Assembly: GCA_902363805.1 (NCBI GenBank)
Contig: CABJBF010000003.1
Coordinates: 76,564-140,563, forward strand
Reading direction: 5' to 3'
Length of the DNA: 64,000 bases
Origin: Eubacteriaceae bacterium
GTDB taxonomy: Bacteria > Bacillota > Clostridia > Lachnospirales > Lachnospiraceae
Part shown: piece after piece, positions 1 to 8,640 of the stretch
Layout: each line of letters opens with the position of its first letter
How positions within the stretch are numbered: position 1 is the stretch's first letter
Program-made: the position numbers and the translations under genes
The notes under the pieces: model-generated
Database searches by the model: none
Told to the model about the DNA's origin: nothing
Seen by the model: the letters and a program-made list of their open reading frames with translations, nothing else

Positions 1-527
1 TAGCAGTGAACAAACTTTGCCACATTGTTTGCGAAATTCTTTCTTGTCTTGTCTGATGCTGCAAGTTTTGGGAAATCTCCTGATCTTGTCCATCCTCCAA
101 CTGAAATACCTATTTTCATGTTTGGATATTTCTGTCTTAAGAGTACCATTGCTCCCAACACACCTGCATATTTATTATCACTTCCAACTGAGTATCCAAC
201 GTTTGGATTCTGATAATCTGCCCATGTGTCTGTTGTGATTAAGTCTCCATTTGCATCTGCATCCATAAATGCGAAATTCAAATGTGTTATTAAACTTCCG
301 TCAATCTTGTCAGGTGTAAAGTTTTTCTGTCCTGAATAAATTGACCAGTCACCGTAATACATTACGTTACGATACTTAGCAGTTGTTGCTGCCTTAACAC
401 TTGTACTTACTCTCTGTGGTAAAACTACACACCCCAAAGCCATTGAAAGTACTAAAACAAATGTTAACACGTAACTGCAAACTCTGCCAAATAACGAGTT
501 TCTCTTTGTGAAATAGTAAAGACTCAT
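1..527 (-). CDS. Secreted glycoside hydrolase family 18 (chitinase-like), N-terminal part only
   Basis: The start at 527 has a strong AGGAGG ribosome site 3-10 bases upstream, and the gene runs off the left edge, so only about 175 N-terminal residues are visible. A hydrophobic signal segment (about residues 17-37) precedes the mature part. Visible GH18 landmarks are the beta-1 strand MYYGDW (56-61), HLNFAFMD (82-89) and the SxGG signature SVGGW (142-146). The catalytic DxxDxDxE motif lies outside the window. The family hydrolyses beta-1,4-GlcNAc polymers, and a secreted form in a gut Firmicute would act on chitin-like or host glycans. The family call is secure; the substrate is inferred. Confidence 0.85.
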   Translation of the reverse strand, partial: MSLYYFTKRNSLFGRVCSYVLTFVLVLSMALGCVVLPQRVSTSVKAATTAKYRNVMYYGDWSIYSGQKNFTPDKIDGSLITHLNFAFMDADANGDLITTDTWADYQNPNVGYSVGSDNKYAGVLGAMVLLRQKYPNMKIGISVGGWTRSGDFPKLAASDKTRKNFANNVAKFVHC

Positions 528-744
528 TTTCTTACCTCCTCAATACATTTTTGTCTCATATTTGTTACCCATTTACATAGTAAAATTCAGTTTTCACATT
601 TTCTTCACAAGTTTATCATTTTATATTTTTAAAGAAGAGTGTGTTTTTTTTATACAGGTATCTATTTTTTGTCAAAAACAAATCCATACAATTTTTGCCA
701 ATTATGTACAATAAAAAATCACCCAATTTTTTCTCTTTTAGAAT

Positions 745-1167
745 TTATTTCTTATATATTATCTTTCTCAACGCCGGACCACAATACTCGTGTGGAACAA
801 GTTTAAATCCTTGTTTTATATAAAATTGTTCCTTTCCAACTTCTGCCAACAATTGTACACTTACACGACTTCCCTCACACATATTTTTTTCAATATACTC
901 TAAAATTGAGTTCATGATTGTTGTACCTATCTTTCTACCCTGATATTCAGGTCTGACAACAATATCCACAATAGTAAAATATATGCCATCACCAACAACT
1001 CTTCCCATTCCTATTGCATTATCATTATAAAAAATTACAATTGAATAATATGAATTTTCCAAGGCTTTTTCCGCCTGTTCTTTACTCCAATTATTCCATC
1101 CTACTGATTTTCTAAGTGTATAATATGTTTCATAATTCAATTGATTTTCTTTTATTGTGTATTTCAT
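745..1167 (-). CDS. GNAT family N-acetyltransferase
   Basis: A 140-residue protein of the usual length for a single GNAT domain. The acetyl-CoA pyrophosphate loop is seen as QGRKIG (76-81), preceded by the beta-4 strand IVDIVVRPEY and followed by the alpha-3 helix. GNAT enzymes move an acetyl group from acetyl-CoA to an amine; the substrate cannot be read from sequence. It stands alone, 59 bases from the next gene, among other small accessory genes on the same strand. Fold assignment is confident, function beyond that is unknown. Confidence 0.85.
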   Translation of the reverse strand: MKYTIKENQLNYETYYTLRKSVGWNNWSKEQAEKALENSYYSIVIFYNDNAIGMGRVVGDGIYFTIVDIVVRPEYQGRKIGTTIMNSILEYIEKNMCEGSRVSVQLLAEVGKEQFYIKQGFKLVPHEYCGPALRKIIYKK

Positions 1168-1226
1168 AAATACTCCGTTATCTTATATTCCTTTACTCTC
1201 GTATGTTCACTACATAATATAATCAA

Positions 1227-1715
1227 TTACAAATCCAGTCTCTTAACCAATGCCAATGTTCTACTTGCTGATAACTCTTTCTCGTTCATCTTTAGCAATT
1301 TTTCCTTGTCTACCCATTTGTAACCAATTGTTTCTCCTTCCTGTAAAACAATCGAGTCCTTTTCAAAATCCGCCTCACACAAATATACTACATAAAATGA
1401 ATGGTGGTCATGACGAACAGCACGCCCAATTTCCTTCATTTCACCGCTTAAGCCGGTTTCTTCTTTTAATTCTCTAACTGCTGCTTCTAACTCATCCTCT
1501 CCTTGTAACGCGGAACCTCCTGCAGTCAATTTCCATTTTCCACCGTGATGTTTTCTAAAATCACGTTGCATTAGTAAATATGAGCCATCTGTATGCTTTA
1601 CTACTATTTCACTTACAAGATGATACGCTCCATCAGGAATGGATTCGCCTCGAATCAATGTCTTATTTTCTATTTTATTAAAATTCTTATTGTATGCATC
1701 CCATAGTTCTGCCAT
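1227..1715 (-). CDS. NUDIX hydrolase
   Basis: A 162-residue protein with a full Nudix box at residues 67-89 (Gx5Ex7RELxEETGL), which holds the acidic residues that bind Mg2+ for cleavage of nucleoside diphosphate linkages. The N-terminal stretch with IPDGAYH resembles the arm found in YfcD- or IPP-isomerase-like Nudix proteins. Likely a cytoplasmic housekeeping pyrophosphohydrolase; the substrate is unknown. The start follows an AAGGAGG-like site (1720-1728). It is one of three Nudix genes in the first 20 kb. Confidence 0.88.
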   Translation of the reverse strand: MAELWDAYNKNFNKIENKTLIRGESIPDGAYHLVSEIVVKHTDGSYLLMQRDFRKHHGGKWKLTAGGSALQGEDELEAAVRELKEETGLSGEMKEIGRAVRHDHHSFYVVYLCEADFEKDSIVLQEGETIGYKWVDKEKLLKMNEKELSASRTLALVKRLDL

Positions 1716-1753
1716 TGTAGAACCTCCTTAATTTTAATTGTTTACATTACCCA

Positions 1754-1843
1754 CTACAATTCAATAGGATATATTTCAATAAAAAAATGTTCTGCCACTA
1801 TCTGTGTTTCAGGATGTGATTTTGCAATATCCAAATTGGAGTT
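1754..1843 (-). pseudogene. C-terminal remnant of an unidentified protein
   Basis: Between two Nudix genes an open frame of about 29 codons has no start and ends in TAG at 1754-1756. Its translation (HPETQIVAEHFF followed by IEIYPIEL) reads like a natural protein C-terminus, possibly of a GyrI-like effector domain, but it is too short to assign. It starts directly after an in-frame stop, as expected of a 5'-truncated gene. Low confidence. Confidence 0.3.
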
Positions 1844-1864
1844 CTACATATATTTGCTCTGCTC

Positions 1865-2299
1865 TTATAGATAACCTCTTTTCTTTGCTTCGCTAATTAA
1901 CTTAGGTTGAATCAAAGGATATGTCCACTGACGTATTAAGTCATCGCTTAAAACTATCTTCTCGATTTCACTATGTATCTCCTCAAAAGAAAAAATCTCT
2001 GCTGCATAAAGCATTCCAAAAGATTCTTTTGCTGCATTTTCATTTACACGCGTTTTTCCTTTTACTGAATATACACAAACTGGTTTTATGTTAAAATCTA
2101 CAGCTCCTGTTTCTTCTTTTAATTCTCTTACTGCAGTATCTTCAATTTTCTCACCGGTTTCTCTGTGTCCTCCCGGTACTTCAAATGTATCTCTTTCTTT
2201 ATGCTTGCAAAATACCCATTTACCATTAGATTTTGAAATAATAACAGCAAATTCAAGTAAAGAATCATCTACTTCATCATAAAAATTTACTTCAATCAT
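1865..2299 (-). CDS. NUDIX hydrolase
   Basis: About 144 residues from the chosen start at 2299. That ATG overlaps the TGA of the upstream gene in an ATGA junction and has GAGGG upstream; the alternative ATG at 2317 has no ribosome site. The Nudix box (Gx5E, seven residues, RELKEETGA) lies at residues 44-66 of this form. The enzyme should hydrolyse an X-linked nucleoside diphosphate with Mg2+. Translational coupling to the preceding gene suggests joint expression, but no shared pathway is evident. Confidence 0.85.
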   Translation of the reverse strand: MIEVNFYDEVDDSLLEFAVIISKSNGKWVFCKHKERDTFEVPGGHRETGEKIEDTAVRELKEETGAVDFNIKPVCVYSVKGKTRVNENAAKESFGMLYAAEIFSFEEIHSEIEKIVLSDDLIRQWTYPLIQPKLISEAKKRGYL

Positions 2300-2940
2300 T
2301 TCTTCCCTCTTTTCCATTTATAATCTTTTGCTACCAGAATAGATTTATCTTTTTTTACTGCTCTCAATTCTTCCAGCATCACAGGCACATATTCTTCTAT
2401 AAATTGGTCTAGCATATTTTCCGTTATGAAAACTGTTTCACCCTGAGTTTTATCTGAAAAATCTCCTGCAAAATCTTTCAAGAATCCTTCTATTCTAAAC
2501 TCTGCAATTTCCATAATTTTTTCTGAATCAAGGTTAATTTTTTCCTGCAAAATATTTTGACAATTGAATTTACTAACTATATAAGAATTTAAAATATGAT
2601 AATCGTTGTGTAGCATTGAAATTTCTTTCTGACTTTTCGTTATTCTAAACTCATCCCTATGTATAAATTGTCTGTAAAAAACGTCTTCAACCAAATGCAT
2701 ATAATAGCCAAGATACAAGCTATCTTCATTAATCTGCCTGTCAAACTTCTCCCTAAATAAGTTAAAATCAAAATATGTTGTTTCTTCTGTTCTATTGGCA
2801 AAATGAGTTTTGTCTCTGTCTTTCAAATTCATATATGCATCAGGCATTATGCTTCCCAATAGAAATCTTTTCTTGTTTTTTAGTTCAATTTCTTCTGAAA
2901 AAATCTCCCCTAATAAATAATGTATTAATCTTTGTGCCAT
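2296..2940 (-). CDS. Zinc-dependent hydrolase-like protein (phospholipase C / HD-like fold)
   Basis: The start at 2940 (MAQRLIHYLL) is chosen because GGAGAAAAAG precedes it; an upstream in-frame ATG at 2982 has no site. The 214-residue protein is helical and shows spaced histidines and acidic residues (FLLGSIMPDAY, KTHFANR, YYMHLVEDVFYRQF) in the pattern of zinc-dependent phospholipase C-like proteins found in Clostridia. No signal peptide is seen, so it is probably cytoplasmic. Its stop overlaps the start of the following Nudix gene by four bases. The family is a tentative reading and the substrate is unknown. Confidence 0.6.
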   Translation of the reverse strand: MAQRLIHYLLGEIFSEEIELKNKKRFLLGSIMPDAYMNLKDRDKTHFANRTEETTYFDFNLFREKFDRQINEDSLYLGYYMHLVEDVFYRQFIHRDEFRITKSQKEISMLHNDYHILNSYIVSKFNCQNILQEKINLDSEKIMEIAEFRIEGFLKDFAGDFSDKTQGETVFITENMLDQFIEEYVPVMLEELRAVKKDKSILVAKDYKWKRGKK

Positions 2941-2994
2941 CTTTTTCTCCTTATACTGCACTTGATAACCACCTATCATCAAAATACTAATAGA

Positions 2995-3432
2995 TTAAAG
3001 TTCTTTTCTCATAATACTATCTTCAATTTCAACATAACCATTCTTCGGATAAAACTTCCATGACTCAAACCATTGTTCTTTAGGTTTACCTAAGTGTACA
3101 AGCGTAGCATCTTTTCCATTTTTCTTAACGTATTCTTCTGCGGTAGTCAAAAGTTTAGTTCCTATGCCGTTGTGTTTTTGATTACATTTCACAAACAAAC
3201 GATGAATATAACATTCATTGGAATTATCAATCATTCTCACACCCACACTTCCAATAACTCTGTCATTTTCATCTATGGCAATCCAGAACATTCCACCCTT
3301 ATACATATAATTCTTTTGGATATCTAACAAATCTTCATTTAGTCCCGGAACTCTTCCCAAAGCATCTTTTGCTTCCAATATCATAAAAATAAGGTCATCT
3401 CTATACTTTTCTTCAAATGTAATTATTTTCAT
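2995..3432 (-). CDS. GNAT family N-acetyltransferase
   Basis: About 145 residues from ATG 3432 (MKIITFEEKY); an in-frame ATG at 3468 would add 12 residues unlike the family, though neither start has a strong ribosome site. The acetyl-CoA loop is QKHNGIG, preceded by the strand CYIHRLFVKC and followed by the helix TKLLTTAEEYV. The C-terminal WKFYPKNGYVEI is the usual GNAT end. Substrate unknown. It ends 55 bases before the next gene start. Confidence 0.82.
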   Translation of the reverse strand: MKIITFEEKYRDDLIFMILEAKDALGRVPGLNEDLLDIQKNYMYKGGMFWIAIDENDRVIGSVGVRMIDNSNECYIHRLFVKCNQKHNGIGTKLLTTAEEYVKKNGKDATLVHLGKPKEQWFESWKFYPKNGYVEIEDSIMRKEL

Positions 3433-3516
3433 ACTAGCTAAAAACCTGCACTTTCTTAATTGCTTCATTTGTCTTTCTTTTTTAATCTAACAACACTTTT
3501 ATAAATACTCTATTTT

Positions 3517-3801
3517 TTATATAATTTCGAAATCGTCAATTTTGCCCTGTTTAACATAATCTATTATCTTCTCTACTTCCCCTATCGCTCTAACTCGTCC
3601 TTTTTCATTCGTAAACCAGGTTGTTCTTCTTGTAGAATTATCTTCACCAGGCAAAGAAACTATATTAACACCATCATCTCTAAAAACTCTTTCTGCTATC
3701 ATAATACTTCGTCTCATATGAAAAGAAGATGTCACGATTGCAATTTTTATACAAGTTTTAAGCATATTATTTTTAATCATTAATTCTCGAGATAATTTCA
3801 T
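3517..3801 (-). pseudogene. YdcF-like (DUF218) C-terminal fragment
   Basis: A 94-codon open frame matches only the C-terminal half of DUF218/YdcF proteins, with the IAIVTSSFHMRRS strand-helix followed by an arginine-rich tail. The N-terminal half, including the usual GGG motif, is absent and nothing similar lies upstream. DUF218 proteins are mostly membrane-linked and poorly characterised. A 5'-truncated remnant is the simplest reading, like many others in this island. Confidence 0.6.
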
Positions 3802-3836
3802 AATATGAAAAGCAAGTATGTCCTCCCAACCTTATA

Positions 3837-4259
3837 TTATTTCTTCCAACTCATAAGAAGTTCCTTTTCATTTGTATCATTATCAATACTTTCTGACTGA
3901 ATCACAAAATCTTCTCTTTGATAAAATGAAATTGCTTTGTAATTTTTTTTGTACGCACTTAAATGCATTTCCTCTTTTAATTTCTTAACATAATTCAATA
4001 ACTGTTTTCCTATACCTTTTGACCTCATATTCTTTTCAACAAAAATTCCTTCTATATAATCTTTGTTTAATCCTATAAAGCCACTTATTTTTCCTAAATT
4101 TTCATATACATATATTTCCGCCTGAGGAAGTATATCCTTAACCATTTCAAAATTATCCATCCAATATTTTTCTGGAATAAAGCTATGTACTTCTACATTT
4201 GAATCAAACCATATTTGCATAATTGATGGTAAATCATTTTCTCTGAATTTTCTAATCAT
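3837..4259 (-). CDS. GNAT family N-acetyltransferase
   Basis: A 140-residue single-domain protein. The N-terminal IRKFRENDLPSIMQIW is the typical GNAT beta-1/alpha-1 opening. The CoA loop is RSKGIG, following GIFVEKNM, and the C-terminal SFYQREDFVIQ matches YnlGF-type ends of the family. The acyl acceptor cannot be deduced. It is unlinked to neighbours except by strand. Confidence 0.85.
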   Translation of the reverse strand: MIRKFRENDLPSIMQIWFDSNVEVHSFIPEKYWMDNFEMVKDILPQAEIYVYENLGKISGFIGLNKDYIEGIFVEKNMRSKGIGKQLLNYVKKLKEEMHLSAYKKNYKAISFYQREDFVIQSESIDNDTNEKELLMSWKK

Positions 4260-4348
4260 ATAAAGCCCTCATGTTTATAAAAGTATGTTTTTTATTTATG
4301 TCCCATTGCCACTCTTACTTCATATGTTTTTTCTTTACCTATTAACAT

Positions 4349-4477
4349 TTATAATAATGTAAACGCCACCTTAGGCGCTGTTTGAGGACAATACGACGTT
4401 ATAATATTTTCATCAACTACAACTGGATTATTTTCAACAATCACTCCATATTCAGCCAATTCAATTATATCCCTTAT
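4349..4477 (-). pseudogene. DJ-1/PfpI family C-terminal fragment
   Basis: The translation of this start-less frame (VVVDENIITSYCPQTAPKVAF, then TLL and TAA at 4349) matches the C-terminal strand-helix of DJ-1/PfpI proteins, where DxNIITSxGPxTA is characteristic. The catalytic cysteine elbow and the N-terminal two thirds are missing, and a TAG bounds the frame on its 5' side. It occupies most of an otherwise empty 230-base interval. Confidence 0.6.
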
Positions 4478-4489
4478 CTAGCCATATAA

Positions 4490-4540
4490 AATCACCTTCA
4501 AACTATATTTTTTCAATTATAGCTTGAAGGTGATTATTTT
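4490..4540. terminator. Long inverted repeat, likely bidirectional terminator
   Basis: AATCACCTTCAA (4490-4501) pairs with TTGAAGGTGATT (4524-4535), and the stem extends inward through CTATA/TATAG around a T-rich loop. A run of T follows on the plus strand. It lies between the DJ-1 remnant and the 3' end of the secreted Fn3 gene. No supported gene lies from 4541 to 4678. Confidence 0.55.
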
Positions 4541-4678
4541 TAAAGTTACTATTAAATTTAATAGTGACTGTGATATCGGATGAAAAGGTGACCACATTGA
4601 AATCTGCCATATCGACAACTATGAAACTCTTAATGAAAATAAATTTGTTATTTAATTTCATTTTGCGGTTAAATAGTA

Positions 4679-6352
4679 TTATTTTTTTGTCTTTACCTTT
4701 ATCGTCTTGGACCAAATTCCACCAATTTTCTTATATCCTTTTAGAGTGGATACGTCAGTTGTAATACTATATCTTATGTAGTAAGTTGTGTTAGGCTTTA
4801 GCTTTTTAATTGCCTTAAGTCCACCACCCTTTTTATCCCATACAGTTTTAGCATTCTTAAATGATTTATTTGTTGAATATTGAACAATATCAACAGGTAT
4901 CAGCATTTTTTCAAAGGATATCTGTTTTTTCTTTATATTAAGACGCTTCTTTTTCATCTTTGGTGGTCTGTTGTCCAACGAAAGAACTATCTGTGTAGCT
5001 TCTGTTGCTCCTGTTTTATAATTTGCTGCAATATTCACCAGAATAGTATTTCTGTTATTTTTAAAATAAGATCTGTTTACAGTAATTGATGTTTTCTTAT
5101 AATCGGTCTTTTTAAAGAAAGCTTTCGAGTTTTTCCCTATACCGGTATATGTAATGTTATAACCTGTACATCCAGAAGACTTAGACCATGACAATACATA
5201 TTGATTATTTTTTACATTGCTTACAAAAAGATTTTTTACTTTAGTTTTATTTTCAACCAGCTCTACATCTGTCAGATATTGTGTTCTAACATAAGCTCTT
5301 TCACTATTAAACCATACCGTGGTCCAATTTGAATCACTTTCATTTGGCAACGTTTCTATCTCTGCATCCGCCTGAAGAAGTCCTACAACATTGTCATCAT
5401 TCGACTCATCCTTTGATTTTCTAACACCAATTTCCTTTAATGTTTTCAAGTTATAAACTTTTTTCATTACAGCACCCGCTGGCACTTCTGTTCCATTTTT
5501 GTAAAGGTTTATGTACTTACTTTTTACATAATAGTAACCATATCCGTTCATTAAATAGTTGGTACTGTTGTCCCCCTGGAATATAACTTTGTAATACAAA
5601 TCATCTGTATCTGATGTATTAGAATAAAGTCTTCTCGTAGTAACTATATATATTTTTTGATTTATTCCTACTCTATATACATCACCACTATCTGCTGTTC
5701 CCGGTATTGGACTAATCCCAATAAATCCACATGTTACCTTTCCGTCAGCAACCTTTGTAATGTTTGTGCCTTCCGGTATACGGTTATATTCTTTGTCAAG
5801 ATCAATCCAGACATTGTTTCTGGATGTTCTATAAAATCCAGGTGGATGTGAAGCTTGTAATAAATACTGGGCACACATAACAGGTGCTCCTGTAAAACTT
5901 TTATATCCATTACTCCAAAAAGTAACAGTATTCTTATCATATTCTACTACCTGTAAATTAGCTGTTTCACTTTCCAGATACGCACCGTTAATCCATGTGA
6001 AATTTTGATATCCTATAACACTTGAATACAGCACCTTTAAATTTTCAATATTGTCCTGTGGCAGATACTTAGGATCTACTGTTTTACCCTGAATCTTTGT
6101 TCCTGCAGGTACTACATCCATGGCAATATGATTTTTCCAATGTGCCACATTGTCGGGACCAACCAGATATGCCCTACCTATTACTTTTATATTTGGACAT
6201 GCCTGATTAATAAATTCTGTATGATATCTTGACACATCTCCCAGTGCATAGACAGACTCTCTCATACATCTCATTCCAATAAGAAAAACTGCAAAAAACA
6301 GAAAGCCACCAATCATCATCTTAAAATGCCTTTTGATTTTGCTCATACACAT
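4679..6352 (-). CDS. Large secreted protein with C-terminal fibronectin-III-like region
   Basis: A 557-residue protein with a basic N-terminus and a single hydrophobic segment (about residues 11-37) that acts as signal peptide or anchor. The middle is tryptophan- and tyrosine-rich with repeated short beta-segments (RAYLVGPDNVAHW, YYKVIFQGDNS) and cannot be assigned. The last 170 residues contain a fibronectin type III-like motif (VLSWSKSSGCTGYNITY and NTTYYIRY) that recurs in the secreted protein at 59216-60103. It has no LPxTG signal. Probably surface-associated; function unknown. Start at 6352 or at the second Met, 6346. Confidence 0.7.
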   Translation of the reverse strand: MCMSKIKRHFKMMIGGFLFFAVFLIGMRCMRESVYALGDVSRYHTEFINQACPNIKVIGRAYLVGPDNVAHWKNHIAMDVVPAGTKIQGKTVDPKYLPQDNIENLKVLYSSVIGYQNFTWINGAYLESETANLQVVEYDKNTVTFWSNGYKSFTGAPVMCAQYLLQASHPPGFYRTSRNNVWIDLDKEYNRIPEGTNITKVADGKVTCGFIGISPIPGTADSGDVYRVGINQKIYIVTTRRLYSNTSDTDDLYYKVIFQGDNSTNYLMNGYGYYYVKSKYINLYKNGTEVPAGAVMKKVYNLKTLKEIGVRKSKDESNDDNVVGLLQADAEIETLPNESDSNWTTVWFNSERAYVRTQYLTDVELVENKTKVKNLFVSNVKNNQYVLSWSKSSGCTGYNITYTGIGKNSKAFFKKTDYKKTSITVNRSYFKNNRNTILVNIAANYKTGATEATQIVLSLDNRPPKMKKKRLNIKKKQISFEKMLIPVDIVQYSTNKSFKNAKTVWDKKGGGLKAIKKLKPNTTYYIRYSITTDVSTLKGYKKIGGIWSKTIKVKTKK

Positions 6353-6479
6353 CTCTTTTCTCTATTTTATTTTTGTGTTCCGTTCACTAATGTCTTACAT
6401 CTCATAATGCATAAACATTGTCTCCTTGTCTAATAACTATTATATCACTTTTATGCTACTTTTTCATTAATATTTTCTA

Positions 6480-6605
6480 CATCAGGAATGCTATCTTTTG
6501 TGGTTTCAATAATTTTACAAAAATTGTCCATTAAATGTGACAGCCATTTATCTTCATATCGTGCTTCTGTAATATCATTTGTTTCTATATTAATAAATAT
6601 CCTTA
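6480..6605 (-). pseudogene. Internal fragment of an SGNH/GDSL hydrolase gene
   Basis: About 40 codons (FINIETNDITEARY onward to KIIETTKDSIP) closely repeat residues in the middle of the intact SGNH hydrolase at 23867-24505, at both protein and DNA level (DNA match near 24155-24280). The block-III glycine is changed (GTND to ETND). Both gene ends are missing. It abuts the 3' end of the radical SAM operon, as if left by the event that placed the operon here. Confidence 0.75.
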
Positions 6606-6616
6606 TAAACTGGAAG

Positions 6617-7513
6617 TTAGCGATTTCTTTTTCCGGTATTCTCTGTCCCACGGATTTCCTCATGATAGAAATAATCTACGATCACTGGATGTCCCTGCGG
6701 GACTCTGCCATAAGGCATTTCATTATCCACAAAGGCACAATCATACTTCTTAGCCATTTTCTCAGCTTTTACTTCAAGTGCTTCAAAGTAGCTGCGGTTA
6801 TGCTTGTTATAGATTTCGTCGTAAAGTGGTACAAGATCAGGATATTTTCCGGCGATATAATCCATAATTATCTTTTTGAAACCGCCTCGAAGATTGAGAT
6901 TTTCGAGCCAGAACAGATCGCACTGATCCTTTACCCGCTCAAAGATTGCTTCAAAATCCGTGATACCGGGGAATACCGGGGATACGAAACAGACTGTACG
7001 GATACCTGCCTCATATACCTGCTTCATAGCAGCGATACGGTGCTCAATGCTCGAAGCAGAATCCATATCGTTCTTGAAATTTTCATCTAGTGTGTTGATC
7101 GACCATGAAACGGTTACACGTCCAAGCTTCTTCAACAGATCAATATCCCGTACCACAAGATCCGACTTTGTGCAGATCAGAATATCTGCGTCACTGCCGA
7201 TCAGCTGCTCCAGAAGTTTTCTGGTATTCCCGAATTGCTCCTCCTGTGGATTGTAGCCATCTGTCACAGAACCGATGACCACCCGCTGTCCGGCATATTT
7301 CTTCGGATTTTTAATTTCTGGCCAATGCTTCACATCAAGGAAAGTGCCCCATTCCTCCTTGTGCCCGGTAAAGTGCTTCATAAAAGAAGCATAGCAATAC
7401 TTGCAGGCATGTGTACAGCCCACATAGGGATTGACCGAGTAACCGCCTACCGGCAGACTAGACTTAGTCATGATTTTCTTTGTTTCCACCTCACGAATGA
7501 GGATTCCATTCAT
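6617..7513 (-). CDS. Radical SAM protein, spore photoproduct lyase (SPL)-like family
   Basis: The start at 7513 is chosen because ATG overlaps the previous gene's stop as TAATG, with GGAAGAAG upstream; an in-frame ATG at 7525 also exists. The Cx3Cx2C cluster motif CTHACKYC lies near residues 33-40 in the context NPYVGC, typical of SPL/Rv2578c-type radical SAM enzymes, which bind a 4Fe-4S cluster and cleave S-adenosylmethionine. Later segments (VIGSVTDGYNPQE, WSINTLDE) fit the TIM-barrel strands. Third gene of a MarR-controlled operon; base use is GC-richer than flanks, suggesting transfer. Substrate unknown; true DNA photolesion repair is not implied. Confidence 0.82.
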   Translation of the reverse strand: MNGILIREVETKKIMTKSSLPVGGYSVNPYVGCTHACKYCYASFMKHFTGHKEEWGTFLDVKHWPEIKNPKKYAGQRVVIGSVTDGYNPQEEQFGNTRKLLEQLIGSDADILICTKSDLVVRDIDLLKKLGRVTVSWSINTLDENFKNDMDSASSIEHRIAAMKQVYEAGIRTVCFVSPVFPGITDFEAIFERVKDQCDLFWLENLNLRGGFKKIIMDYIAGKYPDLVPLYDEIYNKHNRSYFEALEVKAEKMAKKYDCAFVDNEMPYGRVPQGHPVIVDYFYHEEIRGTENTGKRNR

Positions 7514-8202
7514 TACTTCTTCCATGATTTCTGTACCTCTAACACTTTATTAAATTCTTCCGGCATTTCCTGAATCATATTTTCATCCCCTATGATAGGG
7601 ACAAGGTCTTCCTTCATAAACACCGGAATGCCGAGCTTATGTGCCTGGTCCGTCAGAGACCATGCCCATTCCGGCTCCGTATGAATCTTCCTGCTCTGAG
7701 CTCCGGTCATGGTGCCGACAACGATCCAATTGATTCCGGAAAGGTCAACTGTGCCGGGATCATCGAATAACGGCTCAAAGGTAACATGGTAATGTTTTGC
7801 TCTGACGTTTTTCCGAAGGGCGTCGATACGCCACAGTTCTGCTTTCCTCGTCACCGTAACGCCAAACCATGCGTTTTCCAGATCGGTATCAAAATCCAGC
7901 AAATCAGGTCGCTTGGTAAGGAACAGGAACTGATGCTGTGGATTTTCACGGATCTTTGCAAATACCTCGTCTCTCCATTCCGGCTTCCATCCGGAGAGAT
8001 TGCTCATGCCGGTAAGAAGAAAGTTCTGCGGACGTTTCTTTTCCATCATCTTGAGCTTACCCGGAAAGAATTCAGGGTCAGCGAAGTCATCAATCATATG
8101 CCAGCGTTTCACGTTGTTGCGGGCATAGCAATATGCACACCCCACTGTGCAGCCAATGACGATATTCATGTTCTGAATCTGATTTTTGATACAAATACTC
8201 AT
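7513..8202 (-). CDS. DUF5131-type radical SAM protein (phage Gp37/Gp68 family)
   Basis: The ATG at 8202 forms an ATGA overlap with the MarR stop, so it is preferred over a GTG at 8214. The cluster motif CTVGCAYC (near residues 18-25) and the segments LTKRPDLL, WFGVTVTR and HVTFEPLFDDPG are hallmarks of the DUF5131 family, known from phages and bacterial cassettes. The family contains a Cx3Cx2C 4Fe-4S site but its reaction is not established. Tight overlaps on both sides show co-translation with the regulator and with the second radical SAM protein. Confidence 0.85.
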   Translation of the reverse strand: MSICIKNQIQNMNIVIGCTVGCAYCYARNNVKRWHMIDDFADPEFFPGKLKMMEKKRPQNFLLTGMSNLSGWKPEWRDEVFAKIRENPQHQFLFLTKRPDLLDFDTDLENAWFGVTVTRKAELWRIDALRKNVRAKHYHVTFEPLFDDPGTVDLSGINWIVVGTMTGAQSRKIHTEPEWAWSLTDQAHKLGIPVFMKEDLVPIIGDENMIQEMPEEFNKVLEVQKSWKK

Positions 8203-8636
8203 GACTTCTGCCACTCCTCAAGATTCTTTCTGATGCGGTCGAGGCATTCCTCAAACCGGGTAATTTCTTCCTCTGAAAAACCTTTGTAGTAAATACTACC
8301 CATCTCATCAGATACAGAATCGTACTCGCCCTTTAAGGCATGTGCTTTCTCAGTCAGAAACAGGAGTGTCTTCCTTTTGTCCGTTTCAGACTGAACACGG
8401 CTTATCAGCCCTTGTTTTTCCATTCTTTCCAGCATCGTAGTAAGAGATGTTATCGCTAATCCGCATTTAGTCGAGAGTGACCTGATTGAAATACCATCCT
8501 TCTGCCACAGCACATAAAGAATACGCCCCTGGGCTCCATTAAACGCATCAATATTCTTTTCACTGAGAATCTTCTCGAAAATCCGGTCTCCAAGCTGTTT
8601 TATTTTGGTGACAAGAAATCCTCCATTCATTTCCAT
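8199..8636 (-). CDS. MarR family transcriptional regulator
   Basis: A 145-residue winged-helix protein of typical MarR length. Helix-turn-helix at about residues 50-75 (IRSLSTKCGLAITSLTTMLERMEKQG), wing with ETDKRKT (84-90), and long dimerisation helices at both ends. AGGAG sits upstream of the ATG at 8636, inside one arm of a 17-bp palindrome. First gene of the operon with two radical SAM genes, so it most likely represses its own operon through that palindrome. The ligand is unknown. Confidence 0.9.
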   Translation of the reverse strand: MEMNGGFLVTKIKQLGDRIFEKILSEKNIDAFNGAQGRILYVLWQKDGISIRSLSTKCGLAITSLTTMLERMEKQGLISRVQSETDKRKTLLFLTEKAHALKGEYDSVSDEMGSIYYKGFSEEEITRFEECLDRIRKNLEEWQKS

Positions 8637-8640
8637 ACAA

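Noticed and set aside
4503..4715. 70-codon minus-strand frame after the terminator
   Set aside because: Overlaps the end of the Fn3-type gene and the hairpin; no ribosome site or family resemblance.
6488..7090. 200-codon plus-strand frame over the radical SAM gene
   Set aside because: Antisense to a gene with clear Cx3Cx2C motif; composition not protein-like and no start signal.
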